From positions 62,001-126,000 of the forward strand of contig NZ_QOKV01000010.1 in assembly GCF_008365405.1 (NCBI RefSeq): DNA of 64,000 nucleotides. Reading direction: 5' to 3'. Source of the stretch: Azospirillum brasilense (GTDB lineage: Bacteria > Pseudomonadota > Alphaproteobacteria > Azospirillales > Azospirillaceae). The position numbers and the translations under genes are program-made. How positions within the stretch are numbered: position 1 is the first letter of the stretch; each line of letters opens with the position of its first letter. Shown here piece by piece: positions 56,507 to 64,000 of this stretch. The notes beneath the pieces are model-generated. The model did no database searches, was not told the DNA's origin, and saw nothing but the letters and a program-made list of their open reading frames with translations.

Positions 56507-57702
56507 GCGGCCTCCTTCAGCCACTTGCGCAGGCTTTCGGCCCGTCGCGGCCCGTCGCGGTTCAACGCGTCGGCGAGCCCGGCCAGACTGTTCAGGTTGT
56601 GGACCGGGCGGAAGTCGTCCACATGCGGCAACAAGGCCCGGATACCGCTGGATTTTGGTGCGAACCCCTCCCACCGCAAGAGCGGGTTCAGCCAGACCAG
56701 ACGGCGGCAGCTCTTGTGCAGCCGTTCCGCCTCCGCCGCAAGCCCCTCGCCGGCATCCCGGTCCAGCCCGTCGGTGATGAGCAGGACCACCGCCCCCTGG
56801 CCGAGGACCCGGCGCGCCCAGGTCCGGTTGAAGGCGTGCAGAGCCGTGCCGATGCGCGTTCCCCCCGACCAGTCGGCCACCGCCGCCGACACGGCGTCCA
56901 GCGCCACGTCCACGTCCTTGTGCCGCAGATGGCGGGTGATGTTGGTCAGGCGGGTGCCGAAGACGAAGCTGTGCACCCGGTCGCGGTCGTTGCTGACCGC
57001 GTGCATGAAATGCAGCAGCATCCGCGAGTAGCGCGTCATGGAGCCGGAGATGTCGCACAGCACCACCAGCGGCGGCGGCCGCGTGCGGCGGCTGCGCCGC
57101 GCCAAATCGGCGAGATCGCCGCCGGAGCGCAGCATCCGCCGCAGCGTCGCCCGCGGGTCCACACGCGGCCCCCGCGGGTCGGGACGGTGGCGGCGGGTCG
57201 TCACCTCGGCGACCGGCAAGGCGATGCGGGCGAGCATCCGCTTGGCCTCGGCCATCTCCGCCGCCGACATCTTCTCGAAATCCTTCTCCTGCAGCCGTTC
57301 CTGGGCCGAAACGGTGAAGGCGGCGTCCACCTCGATCTCCGACTTCTCCGGCCCCTCGGCCTCCGGCGCGGTGCCGCGCAGCGCGTCGGCGACGCGGCGG
57401 GACAGCGGGTCCTGGGCATCCGCGGACTCGGTACGGATGGTCGGCAGCATCATGCCCATCATCCGCTTCAGGATGTCCGGGTTGCGCCAGAAAACGTGGA
57501 AGGCTTGGTCGAAGATCTCGCGCTGGTCGCGCCGATTCACGAAGACGGCGTGCAGCGCCCAGTAAAAGTCCGCCCGGTTGCCGATCCCCACCGCCTCGAC
57601 GGCTTCCACGGCCTGGAGCAGTTTGCCCGGCCCGACCGGCAGCCCGGCCGCCCGCAGCGCGCGGGCGAAGTGCATCAGGTTGATGGCGAGGCCGCCCTGC
57701 AT
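56503..57702 (-). CDS. coxE: VWA-domain protein CoxE
   Basis: The 399-residue protein has a helical N-terminal part and a C-terminal von Willebrand A domain. Its metal-ion site motif is LCDISGSM (about 220), with TRIGTAL and LLITDGLDRD completing MIDAS. It matches CoxE, which with the CoxD ATPase inserts the metal/sulfur site of CO dehydrogenase. It begins 6 bases from the CoxD stop in the minus direction. No signal peptide is present, so it is cytosolic. Confidence 0.9.
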   Translation of the reverse strand: MQGGLAINLMHFARALRAAGLPVGPGKLLQAVEAVEAVGIGNRADFYWALHAVFVNRRDQREIFDQAFHVFWRNPDILKRMMGMMLPTIRTESADAQDPLSRRVADALRGTAPEAEGPEKSEIEVDAAFTVSAQERLQEKDFEKMSAAEMAEAKRMLARIALPVAEVTTRRHRPDPRGPRVDPRATLRRMLRSGGDLADLARRSRRTRPPPLVVLCDISGSMTRYSRMLLHFMHAVSNDRDRVHSFVFGTRLTNITRHLRHKDVDVALDAVSAAVADWSGGTRIGTALHAFNRTWARRVLGQGAVVLLITDGLDRDAGEGLAAEAERLHKSCRRLVWLNPLLRWEGFAPKSSGIRALLPHVDDFRPVHNLNSLAGLADALNRDGPRRAESLRKWLKEAA

Positions 57703-57708
57703 GGCCGC

Positions 57709-58632
57709 TCACCGCGCCGTGGAGGCGGCGAGTTCCGTCTTGACCTGGGCCAGGATGCGCGCGGCCTCGCTGCCCTGGATGCGGGCGATGTCGTCCTGGT
57801 ACTTCAACAGCGTGCCCAGCGTGTCGTTGATGACCGAGGGCTCCAGCTCCAGCTGGTTCAGTTCCACCAGCGCCTGCGCCCAGTCCAGAGTCTCCGCCAC
57901 GCCCGGCGCCTTGTAGAGGTCCATCCCGCGCAGGCTCTGCACGACGCCGACCACCTGGGCGGCCAACCGCGCGTCGGCGTTCGGCGCCTTCACCGCCAGG
58001 ATGGCGCGCTCACGCTCGGCGTTGGGGTAATCGACCCAGTGGTAGAAGCAGCGCCGCTTCAGCGCGTCGTGAATCTCGCGGGTGCGGTTGGAAGTCAGGA
58101 TGACGATGGGCGGCTCCGGCGCCGTGACCGTGCCGAACTCCGGAATCGAAACCTGGAAGTCGGAGAGGATTTCGAGGAGATAGGCTTCGAACGGCTCGTC
58201 CGTGCGGTCCAACTCGTCGATCAGCAGGACGGGAGGACCGGCCAAGTCGGGTTCCAACGCCTGGAGCAGCGGGCGCTTGATAAGGAAGCGCTCGGAGAAG
58301 AGATCGGCGCTAAGCGCGTCCCGGTCGCGGTCGCCCGACGCCTCGGCCAGCCGGATTTCCATCATCTGCCGGGCGTAGTTCCACTCATAGACCGCCGCGG
58401 CGACGTCCAGCCCCTCGTAGCATTGCAGCCGCAGCAGGCGCCGGCCCAGCGTGGCGGACAACACCTTGGCGATCTCGGTCTTGCCGACCCCGGCCTCGCC
58501 CTCAAGGAACAGCGGACGCCGCAGCTTCAGCGCGAGGTACAGCGCCGTCGCTAGCGAGCGGTCGGCGACGTAGTTCCCCCGCCGCAGCAGGTCCAGCGTG
58601 TCATCGACGGAGGCGGGGAGGGTGTTGGGCAT
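57709..58632 (-). CDS. coxD: MoxR-family AAA+ ATPase CoxD
   Basis: The 307-residue ATPase has Walker A GEAGVGKTE (about 41-49), Walker B PVLLIDELDRTDE, sensor ILTSNRTREI and an arginine region LKRRCFYHWVDYP. It matches MoxR/CoxD, a chaperone that refolds and matures hydroxylase active sites together with the VWA partner CoxE. It follows coxM after about 170 bases containing the mosaic repeat, so it could be transcribed with or separately from the structural genes. Confidence 0.92.
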   Translation of the reverse strand: MPNTLPASVDDTLDLLRRGNYVADRSLATALYLALKLRRPLFLEGEAGVGKTEIAKVLSATLGRRLLRLQCYEGLDVAAAVYEWNYARQMMEIRLAEASGDRDRDALSADLFSERFLIKRPLLQALEPDLAGPPVLLIDELDRTDEPFEAYLLEILSDFQVSIPEFGTVTAPEPPIVILTSNRTREIHDALKRRCFYHWVDYPNAERERAILAVKAPNADARLAAQVVGVVQSLRGMDLYKAPGVAETLDWAQALVELNQLELEPSVINDTLGTLLKYQDDIARIQGSEAARILAQVKTELAASTAR

Positions 58633-58659
58633 GACAATCCGTCATCCAGCGGGAAAACT

Positions 58660-58793
58660 CCCTCTCCCGCCCCGGGAGAGGGAAGGGGCCCACGCAGTGG
58701 GAAGGGTGAGGGTGCCGACAAGAATCCGGCACCGATCCTCGACGGTACCCTCACCCGGCGCTTCGCGCCACCCTCTCCCGGGGCGGGAGAGGG
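58660..58793. repeat. Mosaic palindromic (BIME-like) repeat between coxM and coxD
   Basis: A 23-base palindrome-like unit (58660-58682; core CCCTCTCCCG with GGGAGAGGG) recurs exactly in reverse complement at 58771-58793. GGGTGAGGGT (58704-58713) is matched by ACCCTCACCC (58747-58756). The centre holds a further GCCG/CGGC stem. The layout is that of two inverted REP units around a spacer. The related short copy at 33870-33900 shows it is a dispersed family. Confidence 0.85.
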
Positions 58794-58800
58794 ACGATGG

Positions 58801-59595
58801 TTACCCACACGCCTCCACCGCGCGCCTTGCCATCACCCGCACCAGATGGGCGCGGTAGTCGGCGCTGGCGTGGATGTCGGCGTTCAGCCCGGCCGCCGAC
58901 ACCGACGCGCCGTTCAGGGCGTCGGCGCGGAAGTCCTGGGCCAGCGCCGCCTCCATGTCGTCCGCCCGGAAGACCGACGGGCCGGCGCCGGTCACCGCCA
59001 CCCGCACCTCGTTCCCGAACACGGCCACGAAGACGCCGACGATGGCGTAGCGGCTGGCCGGGTTGCGGAACTTGGCGTAGGCGGCCTTGTCGGGCTTCTG
59101 GAAGTGAACGGCGGTGACGATCTCGCCGGGCTCCAGCGCCGTCTCGAACATGCCGGTGAAGAAGTCGTCGCCCGCGATCTCCCGTCGGTCGGTCCGCACC
59201 GTGGCCTTCAGCGCGACGACCGCGGCGGGGTAGTCGGCGGAGGGGTCGGCGTTGCAGATCGACCCGCCAAGCGTGCCCATGTTGCGCACCTGCCGGTCGC
59301 CGATGCCCTCGGCGAGGCTGGCCAACGCCGGGATGACGCGCTGCACCGTGTCAGAGTGGGCGACATCCGCGTGGCGGGTGAAGGCGCCGACGGTCAGGCC
59401 GCCGGCCTCCTCCCGGATGCCCTGAAGCTCCGGGATTTGGCCGAGGTCGATCAGGTCGCTCGGCCGGGCGAGGCGCTGCTTGAGCGTCGGCAGGAGCGTC
59501 TGCCCGCCGCCCAGCAGCTTCGGGTCCTCGAACTGGCCGAGCAGGGCGACGGCGTCGGCGACGCTCTTGGGGCGGTGATAGGTGAAGGCGTACAT
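58801..59595 (-). CDS. coxM: Molybdenum hydroxylase FAD-binding subunit (CoxM-like)
   Basis: The 264-residue subunit binds FAD and passes electrons from the iron-sulfur subunit. FAD motifs [14 protein letters not shown] and [17 protein letters not shown] are clear, and the C-terminal CO_deh_flav_C region follows. Start [20 protein letters not shown] is typical. It lies 15 bases after coxL in the minus direction, in the order S-L-M, which is common in form II clusters rather than M-S-L. Confidence 0.92.
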   Translation of the reverse strand: MYAFTYHRPKSVADAVALLGQFEDPKLLGGGQTLLPTLKQRLARPSDLIDLGQIPELQGIREEAGGLTVGAFTRHADVAHSDTVQRVIPALASLAEGIGDRQVRNMGTLGGSICNADPSADYPAAVVALKATVRTDRREIAGDDFFTGMFETALEPGEIVTAVHFQKPDKAAYAKFRNPASRYAIVGVFVAVFGNEVRVAVTGAGPSVFRADDMEAALAQDFRADALNGASVSAAGLNADIHASADYRAHLVRVMARRAVEACG

Positions 59596-59610
59596 GATGT
59601 CTCCTCCCTC

Positions 59611-62001
59611 TTACTCGGCCGCCTGGGCGGGGGTGTGGCGCCGGATCGCCTGCCAGACCCGCTCCGGGGTCGCCGGCATGTCGAGATGGGTGACGCCGTA
59701 CTCGGACAGGGCGTGCACCACCGCGTTCATCACGGCGGCCGAGGCGCCGATGGTCCCGGCCTCGCCGCAGCCCTTCACGCCCAGCGGGTTGTGCGTGCAG
59801 GGCTGGTCCTCGTGGTAGCGCACCGTGAAGGACGGCACGTCGTCCGCCCGCGGCATGCAATAGTCCATGTAGGAGCCGGTGATGAGCTGACCGGATTCCT
59901 CGTCATAGACGCAGTTCTCGTAGAGCGCCTGCCCGATGCCCTGGACCAGCCCGCCATGGACCTGCCCCTCGACGATCAGCGGGTTGATGACCCGCCCGAA
60001 ATCGTCCACGGCGGCGAAGCTGACCACCTGGACCACGCCAGTGTCGGGGTCGATCTCGACCTCGCAGACGTGGCAGCCGTTGGGGTAGGTGAAGTTCTTC
60101 GGGTCGTAGAAGGCCTGCTCGTCCAGCCCCGGTTCCAACTCGTCCAGCGGGAAGTTGTGCGGAACGTAGGCCTGCAGGGCGATGTCGCCGATGGTCAGGG
60201 CCTTGTCGGTGCCCGCCACGACGAAGCGCCCATCCTTGGCCTCGATGTCGGCCTCGGCGGCCTCCAGCATGTGGGCGGCGATCTTCTTGGCCTTGCGCTC
60301 CACCTTGTCCATCGCCTTGACGATGGCCGACCCGCCGACCGCCAGGGAGCGCGAGCCGTAGGTGCCCATGCCGAAGGGGATCTTGCTGGTGTCGCCGTGG
60401 ACGATCTCCACATTCTCGATGGGCACGCCGAAACGCTCGGAGACGAGCTGCGCGAAGGTCGTCTCGTGCCCCTGCCCGTGGCTGTGGGAGCCGGTGAAGA
60501 CCGTTACCGAGCCGGTGGGGTGGAAGCGCACCTCCGCCGATTCGTACAGCCCCGCCCGCGCGCCGAGTGCGCCCGCGACGTTGCTCGGCGCGATGCCGCA
60601 GGCCTCGATGTAGGTGGCGAAGCCGATGCCGCGCAGCTTGCCGCGCCGGGCGGACTCGGCCTTGCGCGCCGCGAAGCCGTCGTAGTCGACCAGCGGCAGG
60701 GCGATGTCGAGATTCTTGGCGAAGTCGCCCGTGTCGTACTGGAGCGCCACCGGAGTCTGGTAGGGCATGGCGCTGGCCGGCACGAAGTTGCGGCGGCGCA
60801 GCTCCGCCTTGTCGATGCCCGTCTCGGCCGCGGCGACCTCGACCAGCCGCTCGATCAGATAGCAGGCCTCCGGACGCCCGGCGCCGCGGTAGGCGTCCAC
60901 CGGCACGGTGTTGGTGAAGACCGCCTTCACCTCGGCATAGATCGCCGGGGTCTTGTACTGGCCGGCCAGCAGCGTGGCGTAGAGGTAGGTCGGGATCGAC
61001 GGCGCGAAGGTCGACAGATAGGCGCCCATGTTGGCGATGGTCGCGACGCGCAGCGCCAGGAAGTTGCCGTCCTTGTCCATCGCCAACTCGGCGTGGCTGA
61101 CATGGTCGCGGCCGTGGGCGTCGGTCAGGAAGCTCTCTGAGCGTTCGGCGGTCCATTTCACCGGGCGCCCGACCTTCTTCGCCGCCCAGGTGACGACGGC
61201 CTCCTCCCCGTAATGGAAGATCTTGGAGCCGAAGCCGCCGCCGACATCGGGGGCGACGACGCGCAGCTTGTGCTCGGGGATTCCGAGAACGAAGGCGCCC
61301 ATCAGCAGGCGGATGACGTGCGGATTTTGGCTGGTGGTGGTCAGCGTGTGCTCGCCGGTCGCCCGGTCGTACTCGCCGAGCGCCGCCCGCGGCTCCATGG
61401 CGTTGGGGATGAGCCGCTGGTTGACCAGATCGAGCTTGGCGATGTGGGCCGCTTGCGCGAAGGCGGCGTCCACCGCCGCCGCGTCGCCGAGATGCCAGTC
61501 GAAGCAGAGGTTGCCGCCGACGTCGTCATGGACCAACGGCGCGCCGCCCTCAAGCGCCTTCAGCGAGGTCACCGCGGCCGGCAGCTCCTCGTAATCGACC
61601 ATGACCAGCTCGGCGGCGTCCTTCGCCTGCTCGCGTGTCTCGGCGATCACCACGGCGACGGCATCGCCGACGTAGCGCGCGCGGTCGCGGGCGATCGGGA
61701 AGTGGGGCGGCTCCTTCATCGGGGAACCGTCCTTGGAGTGGATCTGCCAGCCGCAGGGCAGGCTGCCGACCTTGTCGGTCTCCATGTCGGCGCCGGTCAG
61801 CACGGCGATCACGCCGGGGGCCTGCATGGCTTCGGCCGCGTCGATTCCGGTGATGCGGGCGTGGGCGTAGGGGGACCGGACGAAGACCGCGTGGGTCTGG
61901 CCGGGCCGGTTGATGTCGTCGGTGTAGGTACCGCGCCCGGTCAGGAAGCGCGCGTCCTCGCGCCGGCGCACGGAAGCGCCGATGCCGGTGGGGTTCGCCA
62001 T
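59611..62001 (-). CDS. coxL: Molybdenum hydroxylase large subunit, form II CoxL-like
   Basis: This 796-residue catalytic subunit binds molybdopterin. The active-site loop reads AYRGAGR (about residue 370, bases 60875-60895), the form II signature, not the AYXCSFR with catalytic Cys of true (form I) CO dehydrogenase. Other motifs are [17 protein letters not shown] at the start, [26 protein letters not shown] and [12 protein letters not shown] with the active Glu near the end. The substrate is therefore uncertain: CO at low activity, or an aldehyde, purine or N-heterocycle. It lies in coxS-L-M-D-E. Confidence 0.93.
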   Translation of the reverse strand: MANPTGIGASVRRREDARFLTGRGTYTDDINRPGQTHAVFVRSPYAHARITGIDAAEAMQAPGVIAVLTGADMETDKVGSLPCGWQIHSKDGSPMKEPPHFPIARDRARYVGDAVAVVIAETREQAKDAAELVMVDYEELPAAVTSLKALEGGAPLVHDDVGGNLCFDWHLGDAAAVDAAFAQAAHIAKLDLVNQRLIPNAMEPRAALGEYDRATGEHTLTTTSQNPHVIRLLMGAFVLGIPEHKLRVVAPDVGGGFGSKIFHYGEEAVVTWAAKKVGRPVKWTAERSESFLTDAHGRDHVSHAELAMDKDGNFLALRVATIANMGAYLSTFAPSIPTYLYATLLAGQYKTPAIYAEVKAVFTNTVPVDAYRGAGRPEACYLIERLVEVAAAETGIDKAELRRRNFVPASAMPYQTPVALQYDTGDFAKNLDIALPLVDYDGFAARKAESARRGKLRGIGFATYIEACGIAPSNVAGALGARAGLYESAEVRFHPTGSVTVFTGSHSHGQGHETTFAQLVSERFGVPIENVEIVHGDTSKIPFGMGTYGSRSLAVGGSAIVKAMDKVERKAKKIAAHMLEAAEADIEAKDGRFVVAGTDKALTIGDIALQAYVPHNFPLDELEPGLDEQAFYDPKNFTYPNGCHVCEVEIDPDTGVVQVVSFAAVDDFGRVINPLIVEGQVHGGLVQGIGQALYENCVYDEESGQLITGSYMDYCMPRADDVPSFTVRYHEDQPCTHNPLGVKGCGEAGTIGASAAVMNAVVHALSEYGVTHLDMPATPERVWQAIRRHTPAQAAE

Positions 62002-62037
62002 CTTCGTGTTCCTCCCATGAGAGCCTTTGCCCGTTGC

Positions 62038-62535
<498 letters not shown>

Positions 62536-62853
62536 CCGCTGTCCTCCCATTGTTGGTGACGTTCTGTTGCCCCGACCTTCGCGACGCTTCTTTCGACGGT
62601 TCTTCCAACTCTGCGGGATAAAGTGTGGCGCAGGACCTACCGGAACAAGGATAGGGGGGCGTCGTCCTATCCGGTCAAGACGCCGTTCGGCCTCCTCCGA
62701 AGGGAGAATGCTTGCGCCGAACCGCCGCGTTTCTTTCGGATCCTACGGACTGGCGGACCCACCGCCCGCAAGTTAGGATACCCAACAATCCGACGCAAAC
62801 CAAAGCGTCTTACGAACGATCCGAGACGGACAGCCTTTTGGGAGGGAAGTAGA
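62536..62853. other. Divergent intergenic region between coxS and the TAXI-TRAP receptor
   Basis: This 318-base gap separates the cox cluster (leftward) from the TRAP genes (rightward). Both promoters should be here, but I could not identify reliable hexamers or an operator. An in-frame extension of the receptor reaches back to 62623 but lacks any signal-peptide-like or coding character. Confidence 0.5.
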
Positions 62854-63792
62854 ATGAAGCGTTTCCTGGCCGCGGTCGGCGTCTGCATGCTCACCGCGCT
62901 GCCGGCCCAGGCCGAGCAGTTCGTCACCGTCCTGACCGGCGGCACCAGCGGCGTCTATTACCCGCTGGGCGTGGCGCTGTCGGGCATCTACGGCAAGGCC
63001 ATCCCGGGGGCCAAGGTTACGGTCCAGGCGACCAAGGCGTCGGTCGAGAACCTGAACCTCCTCCAGTCGGAGCGCGGCGAGATCGCCTTCTCGCTCGGCG
63101 ATTCGCTGAGCGGCGCCTGGAAGGGCGACGAGGAGGCCGGCTTTAAGACCAAGCTGACCAAGCTGCGCACCGTCGCCGCGATCTACCCCAACTACATCCA
63201 GATCGTCGCCAGCAAGGACTCCGGCGTGAAGACGCTGGCCGACCTGAAGGGCAAGCGCGTGTCGGTCGGCGCGCCGAAGTCGGGCACCGAGCTGAACGCC
63301 CGCGCGATCTTCGCCGCCGCCGGGCTGGGCTACAAGGACTTCGCCAAGACCGAGTATCTGCCCTTTGCCGAATCGGTGGACCTGATCAAGAACCGGCAGC
63401 TCGACGCGACGCTGATCTCCGCGGGCCTCGGCGTGGCGGCGATCAAGGATCTGGCGACCTCGCAGGACATCACCATCGTGTCGATCCCGGCGGATGTGAT
63501 CCAGAAGGTCGGCGACCCGGCTTACATCGCCGAGACCATCCCGGCCAACAGCTACAGCGGCCAGAGCGAGCCGGTGCCGACCGCGGCGGTGCGCAACCTG
63601 CTGGTCACCCACGCCGGCGTGTCGGACGACGCGGTCTATGCGATGACCAAGGCGATGTTCGAGAATCTCGACGCGATGGCCGCGGCCCACGCCGCCGCCA
63701 AGCAGATCAAGCTGGACGCGACCGCCACCCAGTCGCCGGTGCCGCTGCATCCGGGTGCGGAGAAGTTCTACAAGGAAAAGGGTCTGATGTAA
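62854..63792 (+). CDS. TAXI-family TRAP transporter substrate-binding protein
   Basis: The 312-residue periplasmic receptor has a signal peptide (MKRFLAAVGVCMLTALPAQA) and the TAXI-type start FVTVLTGGTSGVYYPLGVALS. LKGKRVSVGAPKSGTELNAR and the C-terminal HPGAEKFYKEKG are typical. It delivers an organic acid or amino acid to the permease encoded next. ATG 62854 follows GGGAGGGAAG. It is divergent from the cox cluster; a functional link with it is possible but unproven. Confidence 0.93.
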   Translation: MKRFLAAVGVCMLTALPAQAEQFVTVLTGGTSGVYYPLGVALSGIYGKAIPGAKVTVQATKASVENLNLLQSERGEIAFSLGDSLSGAWKGDEEAGFKTKLTKLRTVAAIYPNYIQIVASKDSGVKTLADLKGKRVSVGAPKSGTELNARAIFAAAGLGYKDFAKTEYLPFAESVDLIKNRQLDATLISAGLGVAAIKDLATSQDITIVSIPADVIQKVGDPAYIAETIPANSYSGQSEPVPTAAVRNLLVTHAGVSDDAVYAMTKAMFENLDAMAAAHAAAKQIKLDATATQSPVPLHPGAEKFYKEKGLM

Positions 63793-63823
63793 GCGCGCCC
63801 CGTCGTCCCGGAGCCCCCGTGCG

Positions 63824-64000
63824 ATGAGCGCATCCTCCCAAGACGCGGACAACAAGATCCGCCAGGCCATCGACCGCGAGAATCCCTCGACGGTCGTGGC
63901 CTTCGAAGGCGTCGCCGGCAAGGCCGTCTTCGCCATCGCCGTCGCCTTCTCCCTGTTCCAGATCTGGACGGCGGCGTTCAACCCGCTGTCCAGCATGGTC
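63824..64000 (+). CDS. TRAP transporter permease, N-terminal fragment
   Basis: From ATG 63824 the frame stays open to the window end (59 codons). It begins with a charged cytoplasmic segment (SSQDADNKIRQAIDRENPSTVV) and then the first membrane helix (AVFAIAVAFSLFQIWTAAFNPLS). This matches fused DctQM-type permeases that accompany TAXI receptors. The rest lies outside the window. It is 31 bases after the receptor gene, so they form an operon. Confidence 0.85.
   Translation, partial: MSASSQDADNKIRQAIDRENPSTVVAFEGVAGKAVFAIAVAFSLFQIWTAAFNPLSSMV

Noticed and set aside
60875..60895. Calling the large subunit a true CO dehydrogenase
   Set aside because: The active-site loop AYRGAGR is the form II version and lacks the catalytic cysteine loop, so CO oxidation as main function is not supported.
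58846..61140. A 764-codon plus-strand reading frame
   Set aside because: It is antisense to coxM and coxL and shows no domain. It is a shadow of high-GC codon usage.

Overview
The window is a high-GC stretch of alphaproteobacterial chromosome, most likely from Azospirillum or a close Rhodospirillales relative. Reasons: the rpsF-rpsR-DUF2232-rplI order near dnaB-alr, an LdtR-type MarR regulator, a magnesium-class HemB, a phasin gene, abundant branched-chain-amino-acid-type (HAAT) ABC transporters, and a TAXI-TRAP transporter beside a form II CO-dehydrogenase-like enzyme. The genus is inferred from gene content. I saw no rRNA, tRNA, CRISPR array, phage or insertion sequence.

Layout. 1-1.5 kb: the start of a ROK sugar kinase (cut by the window edge) and a secreted Lys/Ala-rich protein. 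1.9-7.6 kb: a complete branched-chain amino acid importer, livHMGF, a small membrane protein, and livK behind its own structured leader. 7.7-10 kb: two small unknown genes and an OmpA-type porin. 10.1-12.7 kb: a NarL-type regulator and a PilJ-type sensor kinase, convergent and overlapping, with a NapF-like ferredoxin divergent from the kinase. 12.7-20.2 kb: housekeeping genes (DUF4383 protein, pseudouridine synthase, SDR, purF, cvpA, radA on the minus strand; map and a Nudix hydrolase on the plus strand). 20.3-24.5 kb: dnaB-alr-mlaE-mlaF, a tightly overlapping minus-strand run. 24.7-28.5 kb: a cyclopropane-fatty-acid-synthase-like methyltransferase and the rpsF-rpsR-DUF2232-rplI ribosomal operon. 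28.9-33.4 kb: the fatty acid block fabD-fabG-acpP-fabF-mltG. 33.4-41.4 kb: a soluble lytic transglycosylase, dapA-smpB-methyltransferase, hemB, a metallophosphoesterase and a lipid kinase. 41.5-43.5 kb: a 3-hydroxyisobutyryl-CoA-hydrolase-like gene and ldtR. 43.8-49.3 kb: a second HAAT importer (ATPase, ATPase, binding protein, permease, permease) ending in an ATC-hydrolase-family gene. 49.3-53.8 kb: alanine dehydrogenase, phasin, a periplasmic 5'-nucleotidase and a glutamine amidotransferase. 53.8-62.5 kb: a minus-strand molybdenum hydroxylase cluster: coxS-L-M structural genes, a MoxR ATPase and VWA protein, a split XdhC pair and a molybdopterin-binding/nucleotidyltransferase fusion. 62.9-64 kb: a TAXI-TRAP receptor and the start of its permease.

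How it fits together. Much of the middle is envelope and lipid biosynthesis (FabD/G/F, ACP, MltG, Slt, Alr, DapA, MlaEF, Cfa-like) mixed with replication and translation genes. The outer parts are nutrient acquisition and oxidation. Neighbouring genes often overlap by 1-4 bases (TGATG or ATGA), so translational coupling is likely in the liv, alr-mla, rplI and cox runs. I did not find an obviously new multi-gene system. The most distinctive items are the HAAT importer linked to an ATC-hydrolase-family gene, the form II molybdenum hydroxylase cluster carrying a mosaic palindromic repeat inside the operon, the structured ldtR upstream region with repeated motifs, and several leader hairpins and palindromes.
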